Source: UBA6168 sp964423205 (GTDB lineage: Bacteria; Bacteroidota; Bacteroidia; Chitinophagales; Saprospiraceae). From it: a DNA stretch of 64,000 bases. A program made the translations under genes and the position numbers. Position 1 is the stretch's first letter; each line of letters starts with the position of its first letter. Shown piece by piece: positions 15,617-25,195 of this stretch. The notes beneath the pieces were generated by a model, which was given only the letters and a program-made list of their open reading frames with translations, was not told the origin of the DNA and made no database searches. The stretch is from contig CAYRDX010000006.1 of assembly GCA_964423205.1 (NCBI GenBank), positions 1-64,000 on the forward strand, given 5' to 3'.

Positions 15617-18600
15617 ATGTTTAACAAGAAAGAAAAAAAAGAATTCAAATACCCGGGTGTTCGGGTAGCCATGGATGGTAATACCGCTGCCATCATGTGC
15701 GAACGGGAATCTACGGACGCCGCTGGTGCTTACCCGATAACTCCATCAACTCAGATGGGCGAGTATTGGGCTGAAGAAGCTGCCGCCGGCCACCTCAACA
15801 TTTCCGACAGGCCATTGATTTTCATCGAGCCGGAAGGTGAGCACGCAGCAGCGGCAGTTACAGCCGGCTTATCGATGACCGGCCTCAGGGCTGCCAATTT
15901 CTCCTCCGGGCAGGGGATTGCCTATATGCACGAATCACTTTACGCGGCAGTTGGTAAGAGGCTGACATATATTTTGAATATCGGTGCAAGAGCAATAACC
16001 AAAGCCACATTGAATGTGCACGCTGGTCATGACGACTACCACGCCATAGATGACACTGGCTTTTTCCAACTTTTTGCCAAGAAAGCACAGAGTGTTGCGG
16101 ATTTGAACATTATCGCACACAAAATAGCCGAGATGGCATTGACTCCCGGTGCTTTGGCACAGGACGGATTTTTGACCACTCACCTGATTGAAACGCTGTT
16201 GCTGCCCGAGCGTGAGCTGATTAAGGAATTCCTCGGCCGCCCCGATGATATTATCGATACGCCGACTCCAGCCCAAAAGGTAATTTATGGGCCAACACGG
16301 CGCCGTATTCCCGAAGTATGGGACGTTGATAACCCCATGATGGCCGGTACCATTCAGAATCAGGATGCTTACATGCAGAGCGTTGCAGCACAACGGCCAT
16401 TCTTCTTTGACCATATCAAAGAAATTGCGGACAAAGCTTTTGATGAGTACTATGAGCTCACTGGCCGAAAATACACCAGGGTAATGACTTATCGTGTCGA
16501 AGATGCCGACTACCTCATTCTTGGACAGGGTAGTGTGGTTTCCAGTGCTGAGGCAGTTGTGGACTATATTCGTGAGACCAGGGGCATTAAAGTAGGTGTT
16601 GTGGATCTGGTGATGTGGAGGCCATTCCCTTCTGACCTCATTGGCAAAGTATTGAAAGGAAAGAAAGGTGTTGCCATCCTCGAAAGATTGGATCAACCTC
16701 TGGCTGCGGACCTTCCATTAGCACGTGAAATCCGTGCAACACTGAATAAGTGTATGGAAAATGGGTCCAGTAAAAAAGACAAGCCATACCCGGAACTGGA
16801 AAGCTACCAGGCATCCGATCTGCCAGCTCTTTATTCAGGTTCATTCGGTATGGGCAGCCGCGACCTTCAGCCAGAAGGCCTTATTGGCACCATTGAAAAT
16901 ATGCTCCCCGATGGAAAGAAGAAAAAGCAGTTCTACCTTTCCATCGACTTCATCCGCGATACAGCCGTCTCTCCAAAACAGCGGGAATATCAGGAAACCA
17001 TCATGGAGTCTTATCCTCATGTGAAAGACCTCGCCATTCATGGTTCCGAAAACCCGAACCTGATGCCTGAAAAAGCCATTACAGTCCGCTTCCACTCCGT
17101 TGGTGGATGGGGTGCTGTGACAACAGGTAAAAACCTGGCCATGACCTTGTATGATTTGCTGGGCTACGATATCAAAGCAAATCCAAAGTATGGTTCAGAA
17201 AAGAAAGGACAGCCGACCACTTATTATCTCTCCGCTGCACCGGAACCCATCCGCATCAACTGTGAATATTTCTTTGTGGACGTGGTGCTTTCTCCGGACC
17301 CCAACGTGTTCAAACACACCAACGCATTGGCGGGCTTGAAGAAAGGTGGCGTATTTATCATTCAAAGCGACAAGGTTAAAGCTGAAGATGTATGGTCTGA
17401 CATTCCAAAGGCATATCAGAAAGTCATCATCGACAATGAAATCAAGGTATTCTTTATCGATGGTTTCAAAATCGCCAGGGAAGAAGCTACCGATCCTGAA
17501 CTTCAGTTGAGGATGCAGGGTATCGCTTTCCAGGGTGCTTTCTTTGCTTGCTCACCTTTGAAAGAAAAAGCAGGGCTTTCTGATGAAACATTGCTGAAAG
17601 CTATTGAAGAGCAATTGCAACACAAGTTCGGCTCAAAAGGCCAGCGCGTGATTGATGATAACATGAGGGTTGTGAAACGTGGCTTTGACGAAGTATATGA
17701 GATTAAGAACAAAGTATTGGACACTTCACAGGCGGCCAAAACCAATGGCGAGCTTCCGCTACCTGCCATGCTGAAGGATATGCCTAAGAGTGAATCCAAC
17801 CTGAGCGATATTCACCGTTTCTGGGAACAAACCGGTAATTTCTATGCAAGAGGTATGGGTAATGACAACCTCACCGATCCGTTTATAGGATTGAGTGTGA
17901 TGCCTGCTGTAACTTCTGTTTTCAGGGATATGACGGGCATTCGATTCGAGCATCCGGAATGGATTCCAAATAACTGTACTGCTTGCGGTAACTGTTATAC
18001 CGCTTGCCCTGACACCGCCATTCCGGGCTTGGTGAGTGAATTATCCGATGTGTTGGAGACGGTTGTGAAGAGGGTGAAAGCCAATCACGGCAAAGTGGAA
18101 CACCTGCCAAAACTGGTGCGCCAGATGGAAGGTAAAATCAGGTCTGAGTTTAAAGAGTCGAAAAACGGCACTACGGTTAATGACGTCATTCACAAGGTAA
18201 TTGATGAAACGATACGTGCCAGCGAAAATGGCATTGCATCAGAATTGGAGTGGTTCCAGTCGGAACTGGGTGATTTCAAATTCGCACTGACCAAGCCATA
18301 TTTTGATGTACATGAAAAGAGCCAGCCTAATAGTGGTGGTTTATTCAGTATTACCATTAATCCTTACACCTGCAAAGGCTGTATGGAATGTATAGAAGTC
18401 TGTAACGATGATGCTCTGAAGCCAATCACTCAGACAGAAGACTCTATCGCAAGATTGAGGAAGGAATGGGATTTCTGGACAGATCTTCCTACTACTCCTC
18501 AGAAGTTCAATCGCATAGACGACCTGGAAGAGAAAATTGGCCCTCTCGAGACTATTCTCCTGAACAAAGAAGCTTACATGCACTTTGCAAGTGGCGACGG

Positions 18601-20518
18601 TGCCTGTATGGGTTGTTCTGAAAAATCTGTGGTTCACCTATTTGTTGCAACTGTGGAATCATTGATGCAGCCACGCATCAAGAAGCATGTAGCCAAACTG
18701 GACGAACTGATTGAGAAACTCGAAAAGCACATACAAACCAAACTCATCGAGACCGTTAACGTCAGTGATGCCGAAATGATGGCCAAAATCATTGCTGAAT
18801 CCAGCAAATCGGATCTGACCATGGCAGGCATCACCAAGAAATTGGAAGCTGCCAAAGCCAGCGAACCAATCGACCAGGAGTGGTTGAGGGATGTTACGCA
18901 ACTGCTGGCGAAGCTGAAGCAACTGAAGTGGAAATACACAAACGGAACCACCGGTAAGGGCCGTTCCAGCATGGGTATTTGCAACTCTACAGGTTGTACT
19001 TCAGTTTGGGGTAGTACCTGGCCCTTCAACCCATATCCTTTCCCATGGGCTAACCACCTGTTCCAGGATTCGACATCCATGGCAATGGGTCTCTTTGAAG
19101 GCCACATGGCTAAAATGGCGGAAGGATTCAAGACCATCCGCAAAGCTGAATTGGAACTGTCCGGCCAATACAAACCAGCCGAACACGATGAGTTCTTCAC
19201 CTATTTCACCTGGCAACAATTTACCAATGACGAGTGGTTGCTATGTCCTCCTGTTGTAGCTGTGGGTGGTGACGGTTCCATGTACGACATCGGATTCCAG
19301 AACCTGTCGAGAATGATGGCCTCCGGTAAGCCAATCAAAGTGATTGTAGTTGACACTCAGGTTTATTCCAATACCGGCGGTCAGGCATGTACCTCCGGCT
19401 TTATTGGGCAGATATCAGACATGGCTCAATACGGCAAAGTCTGGAAAGGTAAATCAGAACCTCGGAAAGAGATTGGTCTCATTGCCATGGCGCACCGCAA
19501 TACTTACGTGCTGCAGGGTGCTTTGGCCAATACCAGTCAGATGATTGAAGGTTTCATCGATGGTTTGATGGAAAAACGTCCTGCTCTGTTTAACCTATAT
19601 ACCACCTGCCAACCGGAACACGGTGTAGGCGACGATATGGGTACACACCAGGCGAAACTGGCCGTGGAATCTCGTGCTTACCCGATTTTCAAATACAATC
19701 CTTCCAACGGAGCGAAAGTAGAAGAATGCTTCGACCTTGGCGGTAACCCGGATATGGATAAAATCTGGCCGACATACACCTTGAAGTACATGGAAAATGG
19801 CCGCGAAAAATCCATGGAACTGCCGATGACCTTTGCTGACTTTGCATTAACAGAGGCAAGGTTCAGAAAGCACTTCCGCAAGGTGCCACGCGATGCATGG
19901 AACGAAAACATGGTACATCTGCCTGAGTTCCTGGAAATGAGTGCTGACGAAAGAGAAGGTAAATTCCCGTTTATATGGGCTGTTGACCGCAAGCAGCACC
20001 TGAACAGGGTATTGATAGCCAAACCAATGGTGGAATCCTGCGAAGAAAGACGTGACTTCTGGATTATGCTGCGTGCGCTGTCTGGCTACAAAGCTGAGAA
20101 AGTAGAAGTAGTGGATGTTGAAAGCAAGATCCGTGCAGAGGTGGTTGGTAAAATTGCTTCAGGCCTTATGAAACTGGCAGGTGGTGACGGAGAAGGCATC
20201 GTTAATCTGGCTATGGGTAACCCCGCAGCCACTGCCACTGCCACTGCTACTGCCACCGGCAACGGTGAATACATGGCTCCATGGCTGGACACTGATGAGT
20301 GTACTGCCTGCGATGAATGCACCAAGCTGAATTCCAACATTTTCGCTTACAACAGCAATAAGAAAGCATACATCAAAAATCCGAACGGCGGACCTTATGA
20401 AGACCTGGTAAAAGCTGCTGAAAAATGCACGGCAAGGGTGATTCACCCGGGCTTACCGAAAGAAAAGTCTTTCAAGGATGCCGACAAGTGGGTTAAGAGA
20501 GGCGAGAAATTTAATTGA
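15617..20518 (+). CDS. nifJ: Giant pyruvate/2-oxoacid:ferredoxin oxidoreductase with fused C-terminal ferredoxin
   Basis: This single-chain PFOR would oxidise pyruvate or another 2-oxoacid with CoA to acyl-CoA, CO2 and reduced ferredoxin. In order it has: domain I (MDGNTAAIMCERESTDAAGAYP, 19-40), domain II, the gamma domain (RFHSVGGWGAVTTGK, 491-505), two ferredoxin-like motifs (Cys 787/790/793/797 and 919/922/925/929), the proximal cluster Cys 997/1000, TGC at 1127 and the TPP motif (GDG 1218-1220 through VYSNTGGQ). It has 1633 residues, against about 1170-1200 for usual PFORs. The excess lies in about 120 residues between the two ferredoxin motifs, a coiled-coil insert at about 1010-1105, a long C-terminal region, and an AT-repeat linker (1537-1547) leading to an extra CxxCxxC...C ferredoxin (Cys 1562/1565/1568/1604). 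The substrate is inferred from the family. Confidence 0.93.
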   Translation: MFNKKEKKEFKYPGVRVAMDGNTAAIMCERESTDAAGAYPITPSTQMGEYWAEEAAAGHLNISDRPLIFIEPEGEHAAAAVTAGLSMTGLRAANFSSGQGIAYMHESLYAAVGKRLTYILNIGARAITKATLNVHAGHDDYHAIDDTGFFQLFAKKAQSVADLNIIAHKIAEMALTPGALAQDGFLTTHLIETLLLPERELIKEFLGRPDDIIDTPTPAQKVIYGPTRRRIPEVWDVDNPMMAGTIQNQDAYMQSVAAQRPFFFDHIKEIADKAFDEYYELTGRKYTRVMTYRVEDADYLILGQGSVVSSAEAVVDYIRETRGIKVGVVDLVMWRPFPSDLIGKVLKGKKGVAILERLDQPLAADLPLAREIRATLNKCMENGSSKKDKPYPELESYQASDLPALYSGSFGMGSRDLQPEGLIGTIENMLPDGKKKKQFYLSIDFIRDTAVSPKQREYQETIMESYPHVKDLAIHGSENPNLMPEKAITVRFHSVGGWGAVTTGKNLAMTLYDLLGYDIKANPKYGSEKKGQPTTYYLSAAPEPIRINCEYFFVDVVLSPDPNVFKHTNALAGLKKGGVFIIQSDKVKAEDVWSDIPKAYQKVIIDNEIKVFFIDGFKIAREEATDPELQLRMQGIAFQGAFFACSPLKEKAGLSDETLLKAIEEQLQHKFGSKGQRVIDDNMRVVKRGFDEVYEIKNKVLDTSQAAKTNGELPLPAMLKDMPKSESNLSDIHRFWEQTGNFYARGMGNDNLTDPFIGLSVMPAVTSVFRDMTGIRFEHPEWIPNNCTACGNCYTACPDTAIPGLVSELSDVLETVVKRVKANHGKVEHLPKLVRQMEGKIRSEFKESKNGTTVNDVIHKVIDETIRASENGIASELEWFQSELGDFKFALTKPYFDVHEKSQPNSGGLFSITINPYTCKGCMECIEVCNDDALKPITQTEDSIARLRKEWDFWTDLPTTPQKFNRIDDLEEKIGPLETILLNKEAYMHFASGDGACMGCSEKSVVHLFVATVESLMQPRIKKHVAKLDELIEKLEKHIQTKLIETVNVSDAEMMAKIIAESSKSDLTMAGITKKLEAAKASEPIDQEWLRDVTQLLAKLKQLKWKYTNGTTGKGRSSMGICNSTGCTSVWGSTWPFNPYPFPWANHLFQDSTSMAMGLFEGHMAKMAEGFKTIRKAELELSGQYKPAEHDEFFTYFTWQQFTNDEWLLCPPVVAVGGDGSMYDIGFQNLSRMMASGKPIKVIVVDTQVYSNTGGQACTSGFIGQISDMAQYGKVWKGKSEPRKEIGLIAMAHRNTYVLQGALANTSQMIEGFIDGLMEKRPALFNLYTTCQPEHGVGDDMGTHQAKLAVESRAYPIFKYNPSNGAKVEECFDLGGNPDMDKIWPTYTLKYMENGREKSMELPMTFADFALTEARFRKHFRKVPRDAWNENMVHLPEFLEMSADEREGKFPFIWAVDRKQHLNRVLIAKPMVESCEERRDFWIMLRALSGYKAEKVEVVDVESKIRAEVVGKIASGLMKLAGGDGEGIVNLAMGNPAATATATATATGNGEYMAPWLDTDECTACDECTKLNSNIFAYNSNKKAYIKNPNGGPYEDLVKAAEKCTARVIHPGLPKEKSFKDADKWVKRGEKFN
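20224..20262 (+). repeat. In-frame hexanucleotide repeat encoding an Ala-Thr linker
   Basis: Near-perfect copies of GCCACT encode alternating Ala and Thr between the PFOR body and its C-terminal ferredoxin. A 6-bp unit keeps the frame if it slips, so linker length could vary between strains. Confidence 0.85.
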
Positions 20519-20538
20519 TAGTATCCAGGGGTGTTTTT

Positions 20539-20598
20539 GAGGGATGAGGGATGAGGGATGAGGGATGAGGGATGAGGGATGAGGGATGAAGGATGAAG
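20539..20598. repeat. 7-bp tandem repeat GAGGGAT
   Basis: About eight tandem copies of GAGGGAT lie shortly after the PFOR stop codon. The same unit recurs at 52703-52735. Confidence 0.95.
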
Positions 20599-20667
20599 TG
20601 TCACGGTTATTCTTTTCATTGTCAGAAACACCCCCTGTTAAATGCTTAGCAGAATAAGAAGGTTTGA

Positions 20668-20822
20668 TTAGTAAGAGCTAAAGGCCAATAGCCAACCCAA
20701 AGGGGCAAGCAGCCAATAGCTAATAGCTTACAGCCAACAGCCAACAGCCAATAGCCAACAGCTAACAGCCAACAGCCAACAGCTAACAGCCAACAGCCAA
20801 CAGCCAACAGCCAATAGCCAAC
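20668..20822 (+). repeat. Heptamer leader repeat GCCAACA/GCCAATA before rnfC
   Basis: Many 6-8-nt units (mostly 7) of GCCAAYA and GCTAAYA type run to 3 bp before the rnfC ATG. They contain one CCCAAAGGGGCAAGCAGCC block. The same units in the same sense precede rnfB and the pseudouridine synthase gene. Confidence 0.95.
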
Positions 20823-20825
20823 AAA

Positions 20826-22175
20826 ATGGGTTTCTTCAATTTCCATAAGAATACTTTTAAGCACGGGGTGCACCCTCCGGAGCATAAAGACGAAACGAAA
20901 GGATTAGCCATTCGGCAGTTTCCCTTTTCTCCGGTGATTATCTTGCCCATGTTGCAGCACCTCGGCGCCCCTTCGCAATTAGTTGTGAGGGAAGGCCAGG
21001 AGGTTGTGAGAGGACAGGTGCTGGCGAAATCCGGTGGCTATGTGTCCGTGCCCATGCATGCACCTGTTTCCGGCAGAATCAGGAAAATTGGCAATGTACC
21101 CACCCTGTCGGGCAAGATGGCCACCGGAATTTACATTGAGACTTTCCCATCTTCCACCCAGGAAGTAGTGGAAGGCACTCCAATTAATCTGGAAACCTCA
21201 ACCCCTGCTGAGATATTACAGGGCATACAGGATGCCGGCATTGTTGGATTGGGTGGCGCAGCTTTTCCTACCCATGTGAAATTGAAAATACCCGAAGGAA
21301 AAACCTGTGATACGCTACTGATTAACGGCATTGAATGCGAGCCCTATCTGACAACCGACCATAGGGTCATGCTCGAACAGTCTGATGACCTGTTCATGGG
21401 AATCCGTTACCTGTTGAAAGCTGCAGGTGCGAAAAAATGTATGATAGGCATAGAAGCCAATAAGCAGGATGCTGCCGACTTTCTGAAAAGCCGCCTGCCA
21501 AAGGATGTCCCCGTTTCAGTTCATGTGGTACCGGTGAAATATCCTCAGGGAGCTGAGAAAATGCTCATTACCGCACTGCTTGGCAGGGAAGTACCATCCG
21601 GAGGATTTCCTATTGAAGTAAATACCGTAGTAGTAAATGTGGCCACCACTGCCGAAATCGGCAGGTTGCTGCCGCATGGCCGCGGTATTCAGGAAAGAGT
21701 GATTACCATTACCGGTCCCGGTGTAAAAAAGAAGGGCAACTACCTTATCCCTATTGGCACACCGCTTCGATTTGTACTGGAGCATGTGGGCGCCGATGAA
21801 AACATCAGTGAAGTGTATATGGGTGGCCCAATGATGGGAGTTGCGGTTTCCAATCTCGATATTTCCATCACAAAAGGAACATCAGGGGTTCTCGTTTTCA
21901 ATGAACAGGATGTCAAAAGACCTGAAAAAGTATATCCCTGCATTAAGTGTGGTGCCTGCGTGGATGCCTGTCCTATTTCTTTAAACCCTTCAAAACTGGG
22001 CATTTTGGCCAAGTTTGAAGCTTATGATGAAATGGCTGACAACTTCAATTTGCTGGACTGCTTTGAATGTGGTTCCTGTTCCTATGTTTGCCCATCCCAC
22101 ATTCCGCTGGTGCAATACTTCAGGTTGTCGAAAAGCATAGTAAGAAAGCGCAAAGCCGCAAAACAGACTGCATAA
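20826..22175 (+). CDS. rnfC: Rnf electron transport complex subunit RnfC
   Basis: This 449-residue peripheral subunit of the Rnf ferredoxin:NAD+ oxidoreductase should carry the NAD(H)/FMN site. Visible features are the lipoyl-like N-terminal region (SVPMHAPVSGRIRKIG), the NuoF-like motif GLGGAAFPTHVKL with LLINGIECEPYL, an SLBB-like segment, and two [4Fe-4S] motifs (Cys 372/375/378/382 and 412/415/418/422). The length is close to the compact RnfC form without the long Ala-rich tail. The next gene begins after 1 bp; rnfC leads the tight CDGEA block. Confidence 0.96.
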   Translation: MGFFNFHKNTFKHGVHPPEHKDETKGLAIRQFPFSPVIILPMLQHLGAPSQLVVREGQEVVRGQVLAKSGGYVSVPMHAPVSGRIRKIGNVPTLSGKMATGIYIETFPSSTQEVVEGTPINLETSTPAEILQGIQDAGIVGLGGAAFPTHVKLKIPEGKTCDTLLINGIECEPYLTTDHRVMLEQSDDLFMGIRYLLKAAGAKKCMIGIEANKQDAADFLKSRLPKDVPVSVHVVPVKYPQGAEKMLITALLGREVPSGGFPIEVNTVVVNVATTAEIGRLLPHGRGIQERVITITGPGVKKKGNYLIPIGTPLRFVLEHVGADENISEVYMGGPMMGVAVSNLDISITKGTSGVLVFNEQDVKRPEKVYPCIKCGACVDACPISLNPSKLGILAKFEAYDEMADNFNLLDCFECGSCSYVCPSHIPLVQYFRLSKSIVRKRKAAKQTA

Positions 22176-22176
22176 C

Positions 22177-23196
22177 ATGCTAAAAAAAACCCTCAATATC
22201 AGCACATCGCCCCACATTGTAAAGGGTACAAGCACAGAGGACATCATGCGGAATGTCGTGTGGGCATTGCTTCCGGTTGCTGCCTTTGCCGTATATTCTT
22301 TTGGACTGAGCGCACTCATGGTTTTGGTGACCACTACTGCATCGGCTGTGCTGACAGAACACTATCTGTGCAGGATTTCCAAAAAAGAAAGCACCATCTC
22401 TGATTGGTCGGCAGTCATAACCGGTTTACTACTGGGCCTCACATTGCCACCAAACTTTCCGCTTTGGATGGCATTCATTGGTGGCGTCATCGCCATAGCT
22501 CTGGGTAAATTTGTATTTGGTGGCTTAGGCTACAATGTATTTAACCCGGCACTGGTGGGAAGAGCTGTATTGCAGGCTGCATTTCCTGTGGCAATCACCA
22601 CCTGGTTTCCCGCTTTTTTACCCGAAAGATTTTCCAGCTTTTCAGTGGCGACATTCACCTTTCCGTTTGCGGAGCCGGCAACAGATGGCTTTACGGGTGC
22701 CACTCCACTTTCAGCTTTTAAATTTGACCATGTTGTTGCACAGACTTCAGACCTTGCATTTGGTATCGTTACCGGCTCCACCGGTGAAACCTGCGCTGTG
22801 CTGATTATACTGGGCGGCCTTTATCTGATTGCCCGAAACATGATGAACTGGCGCATACCGGCTTCCATTTTATTAACGGTGTTTGCGTTCAGCGGACTAT
22901 TGTATCTGGCCAATCCGGAGGTTTATCCATCGCCGATGTTTATGTTATTCTCGGGAGGATTGATGCTGGGCGCTGTGTTCATGGCTACGGATATGGTCGC
23001 TTCACCCATCACTCCACTTGGCGTTTGGGTATATGGTGCTTTGATAGGAATACTGGTAGTGGTGATAAGGATTTGGGGCGGTTTGCCGGAAGGTGTGATG
23101 TATGCCATCCTTCTGGCGAATGCCATTTCACCGCACATCGATAGTATGATAAGACCCAGAGTTTACGGAACGGCTAAAAGTGTAAAACAATCATGA
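22177..23196 (+). CDS. rnfD: Rnf complex membrane subunit RnfD
   Basis: This 339-residue polytopic membrane subunit is homologous to NqrB. It has about nine membrane segments and the motif TDGFTGATPLSA, whose Thr 176 is the expected site of covalently bound FMN. GGLGYNVFNPALVGRA is a family signature. Its stop codon overlaps the rnfG start (ATGA). Confidence 0.96.
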   Translation: MLKKTLNISTSPHIVKGTSTEDIMRNVVWALLPVAAFAVYSFGLSALMVLVTTTASAVLTEHYLCRISKKESTISDWSAVITGLLLGLTLPPNFPLWMAFIGGVIAIALGKFVFGGLGYNVFNPALVGRAVLQAAFPVAITTWFPAFLPERFSSFSVATFTFPFAEPATDGFTGATPLSAFKFDHVVAQTSDLAFGIVTGSTGETCAVLIILGGLYLIARNMMNWRIPASILLTVFAFSGLLYLANPEVYPSPMFMLFSGGLMLGAVFMATDMVASPITPLGVWVYGALIGILVVVIRIWGGLPEGVMYAILLANAISPHIDSMIRPRVYGTAKSVKQS

Positions 23197-23897
23197 AGGA
23201 AAATTCACCCATACAAACTGCCCCTCAGGCAAGCAGCTTCAAGATGCTTCAGGCCATGGTTGGAATCGGGTTGTTTTGTGCCTTGATGATTGTCGTGACT
23301 TTCCAGGGAACGCTGCCGAGAATTGAAAAACTTAAAGCCGAAGCACTGGAAAAAGCCATATTTAAAGTGGTGCCTGGCATGGTTTCAAAACGCACTTTCC
23401 AACTCGGTGCAGACAATAGTCTGTCTGAGGTGGACAAGCCCGATAAAGATGCAAAAGTGGTTTATGCCGGTTACGATGCCGAAGGCAACCTGGTAGGAAT
23501 TGCAGTAGGAGCCAGTGGAATGGGTTTCGCTGATGTCCTGCGCATACTCTACGGGTACGATCCAAAAAAAGAAGCGGTAGTGGGTTATTATGTTTTGGAA
23601 ACAAAAGAAACTCCCGGACTTGGCGACAAAATTGAAAAAGACGAAAACTTCCTGGCCAATTTCAAAGCCCTTGATGTCTCTCTGAATGAAGATAAAAGCA
23701 CTTTGAAAAATGTGGTAGTTCCTGTAAAATTCGGCACCAAACAAAACCCCTGGGAAGTGGACGGCATAACTGGTGCTACCATTTCAGCAAGGGCAATAGG
23801 AAACATCCTGGGTGAGAGTACCCAACAATGGGTGCCACTCCTTTATAAAAATATTGACTTGTTCGAGTCTGGTAATAAGGAAAAAGCTCAACAATGA
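23193..23897 (+). CDS. rnfG: Rnf complex subunit RnfG, FMN-binding
   Basis: This 234-residue subunit has one N-terminal membrane segment (about 20-38) and a periplasmic FMN-binding domain. The motif VDGITGATIS places the FMN-carrying Thr at about 196, as in RnfG/NqrC. ETPGLGDKI is the other conserved segment. ATGA overlaps on both sides show translational coupling. An ApbE flavin transferase is needed to load FMN, but no apbE gene is in this window. Confidence 0.96.
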   Translation: MKENSPIQTAPQASSFKMLQAMVGIGLFCALMIVVTFQGTLPRIEKLKAEALEKAIFKVVPGMVSKRTFQLGADNSLSEVDKPDKDAKVVYAGYDAEGNLVGIAVGASGMGFADVLRILYGYDPKKEAVVGYYVLETKETPGLGDKIEKDENFLANFKALDVSLNEDKSTLKNVVVPVKFGTKQNPWEVDGITGATISARAIGNILGESTQQWVPLLYKNIDLFESGNKEKAQQ

Positions 23898-24550
23898 GTC
23901 TTCAAACAAGAAATACCAACGATACAGGTTTCTTTGCCAAACTGGCGAGCAGCCCGTCCACTGATGAGTTCATCAAGGGACTCTGGCGTGAGAACCCGGT
24001 ATTTGTACAGGTATTGGGTATGTGCCCTGTGCTGGCAGTAACCAATACCGCCTTAAATGGCCTTGCGATGGGCCTGGCTTCAGCTTTCGTTTTGCTGATG
24101 TCCAATATACTGGTGTCGTCGCTCAGGGATTTTATCCCGAAACAGGTGCGTATTGCATCTTACATTCTGATTATTGCCACCTTCGTGACGATGGTGGATT
24201 ACGCGATTCAGGCCATCAGTGTTGAACTGCATAAAGCACTTGGCGCATTTATATCGCTTATCGTTGTGAACTGCCTTATATTGGGAAGAGCGGAAGCTTT
24301 TGCATCAAAGAACACCATTGGAAAGTCCATCATGGATGCCCTCGGAATGGGCTTCGGGTTCACCTTCGCACTTCTGTGCCTCGGTGCAGTAAGAGAGGTG
24401 ATAGGAAGTGGAAGTTTCTTCGGTATTCCCGTATTACCCGATAGTTTTCAGGAATGGGTAGTCATGATTCTTCCGGCTGGCGGATTTTTCACACTGGCCT
24501 TATGGTTATTCATCTTCAACGTGGCTAAAGCCAAAAAAGCAACGACATGA
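23894..24550 (+). CDS. rnfE: Rnf complex membrane subunit RnfE
   Basis: This 218-residue, six-segment membrane protein of the NqrD/RnfE family contains NPVFVQVLGMCPVLAVTN with the conserved Cys that helps bind the intramembrane iron centre, and NCLILGRAEAFA. It pairs with RnfA as an antiparallel homologue. The start overlaps rnfG and the stop overlaps rnfA. Confidence 0.96.
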   Translation: MSLQTRNTNDTGFFAKLASSPSTDEFIKGLWRENPVFVQVLGMCPVLAVTNTALNGLAMGLASAFVLLMSNILVSSLRDFIPKQVRIASYILIIATFVTMVDYAIQAISVELHKALGAFISLIVVNCLILGRAEAFASKNTIGKSIMDALGMGFGFTFALLCLGAVREVIGSGSFFGIPVLPDSFQEWVVMILPAGGFFTLALWLFIFNVAKAKKATT

Positions 24551-25131
24551 AAGAGGAAACACTTTGGTACATATTTCTGAATGCCAGTTTGATCAACAAC
24601 TTCGTGTTGGCCTACTTCCTCGGTATATGTCCTTTCCTTGGCGTTTCCGGCAAGATAGACACCGCTTCGAAAATGGGCGGAGCTGTGACCTTTGTTATGA
24701 TAGTAGCTTCGATGTGCGCCTTTGGTATTCACTCTTTACTGGTAGCTATAGACGCTCCGTTTTTACAGCTCATCAGTTATATTGTGGTCATCGCATCGAC
24801 GGTGCAATTGGTGGAGATGTTTGTGAAAAAAATAAGCCCTGCGCTGTTCCGTGCCTTGGGTATATTTTTACCCCTGATTACGACAAACTGCGCCATATTG
24901 GGCCTGGCACTTTTTCAGACCAATAAAGGATACGGTTTTGTAGAGAGTTTTGTTTACGCATTTGGTGCCGGTGCCGGTTTTACGCTGGCTTTGGTATTGA
25001 TGGCGGGACTGAGGGAGCAGCTCAACTTTGCAGAAGTACCCAGCGTAGTTAAAGGAACGGTTCTGACCCTTTTGATTGCCGGCATTTTGTCGCTGTCTTT
25101 CATGGGCTTTGCAGGATTAGGAACTAATTAA
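24547..25131 (+). CDS. rnfA: Rnf complex membrane subunit RnfA
   Basis: This 194-residue protein is homologous to NqrE and to RnfE. FVLAYFLGICPFLGVSGK and TTNCAILGLAL carry the conserved Cys residues of the membrane iron site. Six membrane segments are visible. It ends the tightly overlapping CDGEA block; the next start is 64 bp away. Confidence 0.96.
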   Translation: MKEETLWYIFLNASLINNFVLAYFLGICPFLGVSGKIDTASKMGGAVTFVMIVASMCAFGIHSLLVAIDAPFLQLISYIVVIASTVQLVEMFVKKISPALFRALGIFLPLITTNCAILGLALFQTNKGYGFVESFVYAFGAGAGFTLALVLMAGLREQLNFAEVPSVVKGTVLTLLIAGILSLSFMGFAGLGTN

Positions 25132-25195
25132 AAAACAGGCGAATTGGCAATGGCGGTAATTCTCCATTCTCAATTCTCCACTTTCAATTAATAAA

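Noticed and set aside
18634..19200. 188-codon frame opposite the PFOR gene
   Set aside because: It is antisense to the conserved PFOR thiamine-diphosphate domain; Ser/Leu-rich composition is typical of shadow frames.
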